A program made the translations under genes and the position numbers. A stretch of 64,000 nt of DNA from assembly GCA_964247055.1 (NCBI GenBank), contig OZ176056.1, positions 3,968,001 through 4,032,000 on the forward strand, given 5' to 3'. This stretch comes from Paragordius varius. Its lineage: Eukaryota; Nematomorpha. The first letter of the stretch is position 1; the number at the start of each line of letters is the position of its first letter. The notes beneath the pieces were generated by a model that saw only the letters and a program-made list of their open reading frames with translations, did no database searches and was not told where the DNA came from. Below, one piece after another: positions 50,066 to 60,912 of the stretch.

Positions 50066-52254
50066 ATGATACCAGGTTTAAAAAGCGCTACTTTAAGCCC
50101 CTCCGACTTTCAAATCATTTGGAATGCACCCACAGAAGTTTGTGGAAAACGGTAAAATAAAATGTACCTTAAAATTATTACAAGACATAAATATACAATT
50201 TGGTAAAAATATATATTTTTGTCCATTTATTTAATTTAAATAATTTTGCAGAATATATTGACAAAAAGGCTTAGGTAAAAATGTATACAAAACAATTAGG
50301 ATATCATACTAAAATTTTAGTCCAAAATGTATTTTATGGTTTGCATTAACCTAAAATAAAATACTAACCAAATTTAAATCCTTAAGCCAGATGATAATTA
50401 TCAAACGATTCCGCAGTGTGTCGTATATAACCAATATAAAATTTATATTTAAACAATAAAAATCTCTGATCCAAATATGGGTCAAGAATATTTTAATAGA
50501 TAGCAAGCACGAAAAAGTTTTAACCTTATCGGGATTCGTATAAACCATAAAATTAAATGAAAAATATTGAATGTCAAAACTAAAAAATCACATTTATGAT
50601 ATACACTAGATATGGCCATGATTTAAATATCTCATCCTATGGGATCATTTCAAATAATGAAGAACGATGGAACGGGGAATTAATAAATTTGCTTTATATA
50701 ACACAAATGGGTCTGTGGCCTCGGTTAATTGTAAGAAATGCCCGAAATAAATCTAGAGAACCCTAGATATTGATGAAATAATCAATGACGGTCTACCACA
50801 TAAAGCTAATTTACAATCACACTTTCAAAAATTAGAATCTGATATTAAGAAATATATACCTGACCCTAATTATTCGGTAGATATATTAAATTAAAATTAA
50901 TTTTATTGAATACGATTCTAACTTTTTATCATTGTTATTTCCTCAAGGGATTAGCCGTATTTGATATGGAGGAATATTTACCAAATTGGAACAACATGCG
51001 CTTTGGTCCCTATCTAAAATACAGGGTATTTTCGTAATTTAACGCATTGATTTTGTGCTAAATTTGCGTTGTAATTTTGAAGTATAAATCAATCTAATTT
51101 AATTAGACTCTTTTTAATTTGATGCACAAAATCCCTTATTCAACAAGAAGTTATTCTGCTATTTCCAATTTAACGGAAACTTTACAGTATATTAGTGGCT
51201 CTAATGCCATAAAGCTAATATAAATACACTGGTGAAAATATACAAAACAGCTGATGATTTAAGTTTTTTGGGTGGTAAACAGATTTAAAATATTCAAATT
51301 TACGACACTATTAAATAGTTCACAAAATTTATTAATTAAATATCTTCTCACATATTGACAGTGGCAGTTTCAGATGCAATATTTCACTCATACAAAGATT
51401 AGTTTGAAAAATATAAAAAAATTTATTATGCAAGATTAATTTTTGAAGGAATTTAATTTTTTTTATTTTATTTTTTTCTATTAAGCATTATGCCCAAAAG
51501 ATATATAAATCAGAACATCCAAATGTTAATACAAGCTATGCCATAACTAATGCAGGAAAGGAATTTGAAGCCGGATTAAAGCATATGATTTTAGAAACAT
51601 TGTTTAAAGCCAAAGCTCAAAGACCCAAGGCGCTTTGGGGTTACTGGGGTTATCCCAAGTGTACCAGGTTTGAATCAGAAATGACTTGATATACATATTT
51701 TTAAACTATTTTTAGTGTCCTGTTATAAACCTACCTACCTAAACGCTAAATTTTTTTTATCGGAAAATGGAATCTCGTTGGCTTTTTATTCATTAATTTA
51801 GCTAGAGTTTAAGGGCGCAAAACGATATCAACCCAAATCAGAAACACTATATGCCAATATAAGAATTTCGCTAATACAACAATTTGTCAGGCTTAGGTTT
51901 TATGGAAAACCAATAGGTTTTTTTTAGAAAACTAGGATTGGCAAATAATGCAGCTCTTCTTGAACATGTCATTAAAATTCACACTTAAATATTTCGAACA
52001 ATTTATTTATCCTAAAATTGTTTTAATTTTAAGCTAAATTAACTCGAAGCGATATTACTTTAACAAAGTTTAACATTTTTTCTGCTTTATAACTCTTCAA
52101 AAAACATTTTTTGAAAATATCAAATAATATTCCTTTCAAAAAACCTTGTTTAAAAAAGTTTTATATATGATTCAATATGCGAAAATATGCACGCAACCTT
52201 TTATTTTAACCAATTACAGAAAGACAAATTATTTTTAGTTATTGTATAACAAGG

Positions 52255-52562
52255 GTTTACAACACAAATGACTTAGCGGGCTGCATATTCGGATCAAAAC
52301 ATCCGATGGCCGCATTCGTAATATATATAGTTAATTGACAAATATTTTATCAGATATAAAACATAAGACTGTAAAAATTACTATTTATTTTAATAATTTT
52401 GGTTAGTTAATTGCCGAAATTCAAAAAGACTTATGCAAAAATTTGTTAAAGAAGTTTTTTTTTCGATTGATTTTGTATTCATATTTAAAGTTTCACGCGG
52501 GCTGGAGAAATATTTCAAAGAGCGGACGCGGCCACAGGCTTTGAATGCCCCTGTTGTAAATA
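52255..52562. mobile_element. hAT-like MITE in hyaluronidase intron, copy 1
   Basis: Starts CAAGGGTTTACAACACAAAT then GACTTAGCGGGCTGC and ends near GCGGCCACAGGCTTTGAATG then CCCCTGTTG. The orthologous insertion is present in copy 2 (62915-63230), so it predates the duplication. Confidence 0.55.
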
Positions 52563-52853
52563 AATCAAAATGATATTACAAAAAATGAATTTGGAGAGAA
52601 ATGTAATATTAAATATATTTTTTAAAATTTACAGAACTTTAAATGATTTACAATGTGATGCAATTAAACGTAAGCAAAACAATGCAATAAAATGGATGTT
52701 CCATCATTCCAAAGCCCTATTCCCAGCCATGTATTTGAATGAGAAAGCCTTGCCTGATGTGGAACATCGTGGCATATTTATGATAAAAAGTAGAAATTGC
52801 TAATTTTGAATATTTTAAAGTTTAAAACATATGTTGGGCATTGATTTGTTTTA

Positions 52854-53111
52854 CAGTAAATACTAAAATATTAAGACAAAACATAGTATTATAAAGAGAC
52901 AAATATATATTTTTAAAGACAACCTCTTGATTTTTCTATATAAATTATTAGATTACAATGGTATAATTGTGTTACCAATTTACATCTCTATTTCCTATAT
53001 TGCAGTTTAATACAATGAGTTAGTTATTTTTAAGTTTTGAAAAATACAGAGCGGTATTTTGGAAAAAATATTTGTCTTTATGATATTTTGTCTGTATAAT
53101 TTCAATTTTAA

Positions 53112-53114
<3 letters not shown>
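52854..53114. mobile_element. Tc1-type MITE, family T1, next to a hyaluronidase exon
   Basis: Flanked by TA; begins CAGTAAATACTAAAATATTA then AGACAAAACATAGTATTATA and ends ATTTTGTCTGTATAATTTCA then ATTTTAACTG. An (AT)n tract (53115-53149) and then the acceptor of the exon at 53159 follow at once. The copy in the other duplicate is at 63512-63745. Confidence 0.75.

Positions 53115-53149
<35 letters not shown>
53115..53149. repeat. (AT)n microsatellite at a splice acceptor
   Basis: The alternating AT run grows from the TA flank of the MITE and ends about 9 bases before the acceptor TAG at 53156-53158. Confidence 0.85.
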
Positions 53150-53151
<2 letters not shown>

Positions 53152-53378
53152 TAAATAGTGATGCTAGAAAGTCGCCGGGTTCGAAGACTTGTGTCAAAAC
53201 CCCTACCTATTTATGCCTACATTCGTTACACGTTTCAGAATTCACCTATCTATTCATTTCTGACAGCGAGAGATTTTGAAAATAATATGGGACAGGCAAT
53301 TGATACCGGATTAAATGGGATTGTAAATACTATTTATTATTTATAAAATATTATATTTTATTTAATGTTCCCTTATAT

Positions 53379-53518
53379 TAGGGATGTACAACACGGTTTT
53401 TATAAAAAATTTCAATCAAAAATTTTCAATATATAAATCATCCTAAATTGGGCTCAAAACAAAAAAATGCCAAAAATTACCAAAGCAGTCGCAATGATTC
53501 TATATTGGACATCTCTGA
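53379..53518. mobile_element. short MITE, probably hAT-like
   Basis: About 140 bases with inverted ends AGGGATGTACAACACGG and TATTGGACATCTCTG. The same start (CAGGGATGTCCAAC) appears at 63987-64000 in copy 2, cut by the window end. Confidence 0.5.
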
Positions 53519-54169
53519 TTTATAATTATTTTATCGCATGTAAAATTAAAATTTAATTGGGCAGCACTTCGCTATGAAGTAATAGAAATAATCGATTTGA
53601 GTTTCTTTTTATTTGTTTGACTGCAAAAACAAAAGAATTGTTTGAAACTAATGGACATAAATATATTTGTAAAACAATCTGGAAAGTGCAAATATTTTTC
53701 ACCTACTAGCATTATTGGTATTCTTTTTGAAAACCCTTTTGAGTTTACACGTTTTCATATTAAGGTCCATTCAAAATTTCGATAAATGGGAATAAAATTT
53801 GATCCTAATTTAATATAAAAATTAGATATTGTTATGCATATATGCTAGAAGATATAACATATTGGACATAGTTTTTAACGCAATTTCTAATATGCGAAAA
53901 TTTGACGGGTTATATAATGTTTATTAAAATATATATCTAAAACCATAACAGAGGTGTATACGGGCCAAGAAAAAATATGTAATGTTTTTACACGTTTTAA
54001 TTATTATTTAGATTATTTGGGGTTCTCATTCCGATTTTGGTGATTGCGAAAAGTTAGCCGAATACATGAAAACTACGTTAGGGCCTATTGCTGCAAAAAT
54101 GTTGAAGTACTCAAAGGGTAGGATACATATAATATTGTTTTTCTTCAATCGCTGTATTTTTTATGCATT

Positions 54170-54860
54170 TTTGCGTATACATAAGTAATGATAACTGAAT
54201 CTATAAATGGGAAAGGCTTTTAAGATTAGCGCAAACAGATTGCTTAATTTATTTTATGGTATTTTGGAATATGGTTGAAAGGGTATAAAACAATAAAGCA
54301 TTTAGAAAACTCTTTTCATATTAATTCGATGATGCTAAATATATCTATAAGCTTAAGTTTTTCAATAATTTCGTTGGCCTTCGAAATTTACAATTTATAT
54401 GTAATTTCCATCCTATGACGAACGAATTTAATCTGTTGATATGAAAGTTATTAAATTACAAATAATATACCTTTTATGGTATCTTAATATGCCTACATAC
54501 CGTTTTAACCATACTTCAAAATAACATCAACCAAGTTTCAACAGAACTTTGCTTAATTATAATCAAAGCAAAGTATGCACTTTTAAAAGAATTATTTATA
54601 TTAAAATCATAATCTAACATATAATAAAAATGTTGCGCAATTTTGGCACTTTTACTCAAAAAATACCGTTTTTTTGGGTTAAAAAATTTAATAGTTTTGA
54701 TCAGAACTCAAAATTTAATTTTGTAAATATATATGCAATCTATTATTTGTGTCATGCATAGTGCACACAAAAAATTATTGAAAAATTGTGTCAGGTTCTC
54801 ATAAAATGCTTTTGTTTTAAGGCTTACGAGTCATTTGTAAAATTTTTCCACTGAAAATTG
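54170..54860. repeat. dispersed repeat family R2, in hyaluronidase intron
   Basis: Shares AATTCGATGATGCT and AATGTTGCGCAATTTTGGCA type strings with 41900-42520. It is non-coding and lies between the exons at 54012 and 55288. Confidence 0.4.
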
Positions 54861-54989
54861 CTGGTTATATTAGCGGATGCTCATTATTTTATAAAAAAAG
54901 CTTAAAGTTGATTACTCCACAGACAGTGTGTCAGATGCATCACCATTTTCATGGCTGAAAACATGAATAATATAAATACGGTCATAAAA

Positions 54990-55190
54990 ATCAATGTGCG
55001 TGCTGACCAAAAAGTTTAGAAGGCCGCAGTCTCAAGGGCTGCGAATCATATACCTATAAAAGTTACATAGCTGCTTGACACATTCGCAAATGCTGCCAGC
55101 CAATATAAATATATCAACAAAATGAACAAACAGAGCCATAAAGCACTTTTAACATGCGGCCCATGGGCAGCGGTTTAACTATCGCTGGTT
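54990..55190. repeat. hAT-like MITE remnant
   Basis: Near its ends it carries AGGCCGCAGTCTCAAGGGCT and GCGGCCCATGGGCAGCGGTT, in the style of hAT termini. Exact borders are not clear. Confidence 0.35.
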
Positions 55191-55459
55191 TATAGAGTTT
55201 AACACAAGTTTTAACCGAAATTTGTATTTTTAGCCAATATAAGTTTACATTTTTGCTTGATTATTATATTTATATTAATATTTATAGCGTGCAATGCCAT
55301 AGTATGTAATTCCACGACCCAAACAAATAAACGATGCATAAATAGATTGTTTTTGGGTGAATCCAGTAAACATATACTTCCAAATGCATATGCCAAGTTT
55401 TGGGATATTCCAAATTACGATGAAATTGTCAACTTTCCAAATTATGCTTGTCGATGAAA

Positions 55460-55829
55460 ATTTTAATTATCAAAAATCTTATGTTTATGGTTAATAAATA
55501 ATTCTTATTGTTGTTCACATACATTACTTTTATAGGTAATTTCTGAATTTTGCGCAATTTTATAAATATTCCCAATAAAAAAATCTTTTTAATTGTTGAT
55601 TATCATTTTAGCGATATTAATCGATAAAGCTAAAATGTTTGTCCATGTATTATGCGATTTGAAATATTCAAATTTTTGACACTAATTATTTACATTATCA
55701 AGGATCAGATTTTTTTAATGTATATGAACGGAATTTAAAATAATTATTTCGTTTAATATGAATTCTTCTTTGAACTAATAAATCGGCATTAGGGACATTA
55801 TTTATAGTGTGGCTACTATTCCTTTTTAA
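55460..55829. other. spacer between duplicate copies
   Basis: AT-rich DNA after the last hyaluronidase exon. No signal-peptide exon like that at 46501 was found here, although copy 2 would need one to be secreted. Confidence 0.45.
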
Positions 55830-56024
55830 ACTTTGGAGATCATAAAACCCTCATATTTTAAATTCAATCCGGCTTTATTGTTTGAATTTATAAGGTTTTA
55901 TAACTGAAATCTTTTTACTACATCTTTTTTCCGATTACAAAACTGTCTCTTGAGTATGATTGAAAATCCATTGTTCCCTGCTGATGTTAATAAAGTAATA
56001 ATTCATGCAATTAATAATAGTCAA

Positions 56025-57940
56025 TCTATATATTTATAAAAATGTAAAATGCTGGCTTTGCGATCTGTTCCGGAAAACCGATAGACCCATAAAATCGTGT
56101 CTTTGAGACAATTTTCCGGAAAACGGGTTAGACCATTCAATTTCAATTATATATTTTTTAGTTTCGATTGCGCCGAACGTAATCGGCTCGCTTTTTTAAA
56201 TTAGGCCCTCTTTTTACCCATGTTCCCTGAAAAATTGTCAAAAATATTTTTTTTAATCTATTTTTCGTCCAAGGTATACCGTAAAGTTTGGAGGATTCCA
56301 GGTATTACCTGTTAAAAGCTAAAAATTTTAGTCGTGTGTTTATATTGGCTGCCGGGTAAGGAAACCCTCTAAAAACTGCCACATCGAAATAGCGTGACTA
56401 TGGGGCTATATTTCATAAGAGGCATAAATTTAAGTAGCGCAGTTTTTAATGCTTAGCCCTTAATTAGGCCCTTCACGGAAAAATGCGCAACCATCAATTT
56501 TTTAGTTTTAAGGCAATTTTTTTATAACTAATGAGAGCATATCATGAATTTAGGTATTCTCCGAAAAAAGGCAAATAAAAATTGCGTTGTTTAGGAGTTA
56601 ATTTTAAGAAAACTTATAAGGCCATATAAGGCAATTAAGTCGAACGGTTATTAACTAGCCGTTCGCCTTAAAAATGCGCTATCATTTTGTTATTTAGTAT
56701 TGAATCCCCTCAAACTAAGAACATATGGAATGAATGATTCCATTTCTTTATAAAGGAAAAGTTATGAAACGTCATTTTTTATATTTGACTCTGAGTAGGA
56801 GGCCACCCGCCTATAACTTCGCCATCATATCGATAAAGCGTGACTTTGGAGGCATGTTAGAAAATTTATCACGCCATATAATTTCAAATAGGGCCTGAAA
56901 TATTACCCCTAAAAAGGCAAAAATTTGAATATAGGGGTTTTATCAAATTACCCCTTAATTAGGCCCTTCCTGAAAAATGCGCCACCATAATGAATTTTTG
57001 GATATGAAGCAATTTTTTGAAATCCCACGAGAGCATATGGAATATATTATTATTCCAGGTATTACTCGAATTAAAGCAAAAGTATTAATCGAGCGTTTTT
57101 TGTATCACCCCTGGTTAGAAGGCTACCCGCGTAAAACCGCGTCATCATATCGATACAGCATGCCTTTGGAGCCAAATTTCAGAAAACCTATAAGACAGTT
57201 CAATAAAGGCCTAAAATATACCCTTAAAAAACAAATATTTTAGTATAGGGGGTTATTTCAATAAGTCGCTTTCTAAAGTTTTACGCCTTAAAAAATAAGC
57301 CGCCATAGTATGATATTTTTGTTTTGAAGTATATTTCCAAGAACTTAAAGGATATAAATCCATGATAATTGTAGATATTCCCCGTATAAAGGCATAAATT
57401 TGACCCAACTTTTTGAACATGCCCCTGATTAAGGAGCCCGCCAAAAATGCGATACTATATATAAATTGCGTTGTTTTGGAGCTAATTAACAGAATGAAGC
57501 CATATAACATCACTTAAATGCTTGAAATATTACCCGTAAGGGGCTTTTATGCCCTAAATATACGCCATCATATAAAGATTATTAGTGCTGAGGTATTTAA
57601 TAACTTATAAGACGATGTTATCAAAGATGAATCCAAATATTTGTCCGATAGCAAAGAAATTAACTCAACGTTTTCTCCATATAGGTCTATGGGTAGGGGT
57701 CAGGTTAAAAATTTTGACGCCATATAAGAATGGCGTGGTTTTGGAGCTAATTTCCAAAAACATAAAAAGTCATACGAATTCAATGGCTTTAAATACCATA
57801 AAAAGTGGTCAGTTTGGGGCTTATCAGTTATATTAGTATGAATGCACGATTTTAAAAATTGAAGCACTGTTTTGAAAATCATATAAGATCATATTTATTG
57901 AATAAAGTTTCGAAATAGTCTATACATATGGATCATACTA
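56025..57940 (+). mobile_element. Helitron-like repeat block (copy 3 of 3), absent from the sister duplicate
   Basis: Begins TCTATATATTTATAAAAATG after an A, then GTAAAATGCTGGCTTTGCGA, and runs through the same internal units as the other two blocks, in plus orientation, ending with landmarks shared with 43885-44000 near TATGGATCA. The matching position in copy 1 (about 47036-47100) passes straight from TAATATAAGTAATAATTTAA to the acceptor TTTCCAG. The block is therefore an insertion in the first intron of copy 2, or less likely a clean loss from copy 1. Its right edge is only about 10 bases from the acceptor of the exon at 57950. The hairpin-CTAG end of copy 1 of the family is not seen here. 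Confidence 0.65.
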
Positions 57941-57949
57941 TATTTCCAG

Positions 57950-59284
57950 CGCTAAATTTGAATAAAACTTCGATAATGAATGATTTGGTAACGGGGACTC
58001 ATATCAAACATTTGAAACTGATAACTTTTTTCAACAATTCCAAACCAACCACCATAATAGCGATAATGATAATATAATTAAATGGTTTAATTTAAGCGCT
58101 TTTGTAAAAAGCGAAAATAAAGGCCCAGTTTATGATATAAATGAATATCTTAACTTTCTACGAAATAACATGAAAACTGTAAATAGCAATACTAACCTAA
58201 ACAATGGAGAAGATCCTTTGTTTGATGGATCAGGGAATGGAGAGAAATGGAAAAATAGGGATTTTTTTAGCCCAAACTTTAATGAAACTAGCAGTCATCA
58301 ATTAGAGGTTCTTGAAACCAAAAATCCTAGCAGTCTTGAAGTAAAGGAACTAAACGACCAATTCGTAGAAAAGACAGATGACAATCATGGTGTGATTAGC
58401 CTTCTAAATTCTTACATACACCTGGCTTATGAAAATATTTGGAATTATCTTTTCGCCAAAAATACTCGTGATATCGGTGCCCAAAATGATAAAAATTTAG
58501 TTTTTCAAGATTATTACAGCAATAATAACAATAATGCAAATCAGTATGATAATATACGTAATCAACGGTTTAAGGAACCCTTGAACGAAATATTCCCCCT
58601 TTCCACACCGGAAACATTTAAAAAATTAGGGATTAAGTTTGAAGAAAATGCCATATTATCCGCAGTAATTCTAAGATCATTCAGTATTTATGTTGATGCT
58701 TTAAGTCACATAACCATGGGACAATTTGTTTTGGATCTTAATATTGTTTTCGTCTCTCATAATACGCATGAACACGGAGAAAACTTAAATGAAGCAAAAA
58801 TGTTGGGCAGAAAATCGAATGTCAAAACTAATTTAGAAGAAACCCTTTTAATTAATGTATGATATTTTTTTTACTTAAAATACATTTTTACGGAAAATAC
58901 TTTTTTATGTGAAAATAACCAAAACATTAAAATGGGTAAAAAATATGTTACTTGTCTCAAGGGCCGTAAAATCGATAAAAATTTCATGGATGTTTGACAA
59001 GTCTGCAGAATATTTATGCCCTAAATAAGTATATTAAAAAAATTATATATTACTTCTTTAGAATGGGGTTTTGATAGTTTTTATGTAAACTATACTCATA
59101 ATAAAGTTAAATAAAAGATTTTCCATTTTTTAGTAAATTATTACTAAAAATCTTTAAAATAAAGGATGAATTAATTCGTTTTTAATGTTATATCTTTTTA
59201 ATTTAGGTTGGCCCTAGCGATGGAAATAAAGTCCATTTTGTTATATCGAAAGCAACAAATATTTTAACCCAAAATCACAATTAA
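57950..59284 (+). pseudogene. unknown Asn-rich protein A, copy 2 (frame interrupted)
   Basis: Exon 57950-58856 is highly similar to 47106-47998, but its first third does not hold one reading frame; from 58170 on it is open (about 229 codons) and has a short in-frame insertion (LETKNPS region) relative to copy 1. The last exon, 59207-59284, is intact and nearly identical. Splice signals at both exons are kept. It may be a pseudogene, or the frame may start internally at the Met at 58170, which would lose the signal peptide. Confidence 0.6.
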
Positions 59285-59289
59285 ACGCA

Positions 59290-60900
59290 TTTTTGATTTG
59301 ATTATTATCATACAAATATATGGAATACATTTTTTCAGATCTTATATTCAATATCATCACATCTTTTTTCACCAAAATAAATTAATCATTTATCCATATT
59401 AACAACTTTTTAATATAAATTTATTTAATTATTATTATAATTTTTACCACAATAAATAAGGTACAAATTATATTTATTGAATATCACTTAATATCACTTA
59501 TTAAATGTTATTAAACCACAGACTATAACGCGGTTCAGTTTAGCGGTTCCGGGTAAAATAACCCCTGTTTGAAAAAATATTTTAAGGAATTCTTTCCGAT
59601 TCCATTCTTTTGTTGGTCGATCCGATTTCGATTTTGGCTTCCTTTTTTCAAATCACACATACCTTAATAAACTAAATAATATTTAATGGTGCGCTACTTT
59701 TCTCTGAAAGTCAAAAAAAGATACTTCTAAAACTAAAAGATTAAAAATAATGTTTTTGATGTTCGAAACCGTAATTGGTTTAAAACTAAAAGAAAAAATA
59801 AGTCTCTTATGAAATTATTTTTTCCCTACATTGTATATAACATGTTTCTTTATATAATTCACAGTTTGTATTGATAAAAATTTTGTTATTGATTATATTG
59901 TGGGAAACCCAATCATTTTTATTGAAAATAAAAGTAAATTGGATTTTGGACGTATTAAGTGCAGGGTTTAAGGTTTATTATTGAATATCTATCCTTGCTT
60001 AATTTATTTACAAAGATGGTTAGTTCATGAATAATAAATTATATTAAAGGTATATATAGCACACAGATATTCAAGGGCATTTTTATTTATATATTAAATA
60101 TATTTTTTAAAAGATTTTTTAAATCATAAGCCAATCCAATTAAACATTTTGGATTATTTAATTTATCATATTTGTATAATTTTGCAACAATTGATTGTCA
60201 TTAATTGTTAGTAATATTGTAATATTTTAAAAATAATCAACCAGCGTAATGATTTTATTATTGAAATTGACTGTGGAAATATTTGCTATTATTATGGTAA
60301 GACAAATTTATATTTCTTTCATACATATTCAAACGTTCAAAATTAACTCTTGAACATTTCAAATTTAACATTTTTGAGGAGTCGAATTAACCCTTAAGAT
60401 AGTTTTTTTTGTAATTTTTATTTGAATTCTTTACTTTCATTGATATAAAAATAAAATTAAAAATATGGTAAACTATGCCAAAAACAAATTTTTTCGATAA
60501 TAAATTAATTTAAAAATATTTATTTAAGGGGGAATTCGAATTAGGTCGAATAAGATATGTTCAAAGGTTTTTTTGCAAATTAAGCGATAAAATAATAGTG
60601 GTTCAATAAACCCAGTGATATTTTATTTGTATCTGGTTTCGAAAAATTAATTAATTACAACTAAAGAAACACTTTCTTATTGTAAACGCACGCCATAACA
60701 ATAATTTATAACAAATAAATAGCTTATCGATATAAGAATAATTTAGTTAGGTTTTAAATATAATATGCTTTTAAAATTGAGCATTCTAATGTTCATTATG
60801 CTGTTTTAAGACTCAAAATTATTTTTGAAATTATTTAATCTTAGATTGAGTCTTATTTTATGGCCTGTAAAAATTATATCATTGAACCTTTAGATTCAAA
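59290..60900. other. non-coding spacer or intron between A and hyaluronidase, copy 2
   Basis: Colinear with 48425-50065. No coding sequence was seen. Confidence 0.5.
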
Positions 60901-60912
60901 CAATGATACCAG

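Larger units (their letters stand above)
46793..53520 (+). repeat. segmental tandem duplication, copy 1
   Basis: Nearly the whole stretch, introns included, is colinear with 55830-64000. The identity is high enough that intronic sentences such as AATCAACCAGCGTAATGATT (49390/60236) are unchanged. The unit is about 10.6-10.9 kb from copy to copy (47106 to 57950; 53159 to 63767), so the copies are directly adjacent. Where copy 1 ends is uncertain because copy 2 runs off the window. Confidence 0.9.
50076..55457 (+). pseudogene. GH56 hyaluronidase, copy 1, frame interrupted in the second exon
   Basis: Hyaluronidases (GH56) are secreted endo-glycosidases that cut hyaluronan. Predicted exons: 50076-50151 (FQIIWNAPTEVCGKR), 50610-50876 (SSYGIISNN; LINLLYITQMGLWPR), 50948-51025 (GLAVFDMEEYLPNW, with the catalytic D-x-E), 51486-51667 (EFEAGLKHMILETLF; RPKALWGYWGYPKC), 52635-52789 (KALFPAMYL), 53159-53322 (PIYAYIRYTF; FENNMGQAIDTGLNGI), 54012-54117 (IIWGSHSDFGDC; LGPIAAKML) and 55288-55457 (a Cys-rich EGF-like end, ACNAIVCN..CINR..YACR, then stop). 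Phases join throughout except that the second exon does not hold one frame from end to end, while its sister exon in copy 2 does. Without that break it would be a normal-length enzyme of about 400 residues. A signal peptide could come from the exon at 46501. It may be a recent pseudogene; sequencing error is the alternative. Confidence 0.8.
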
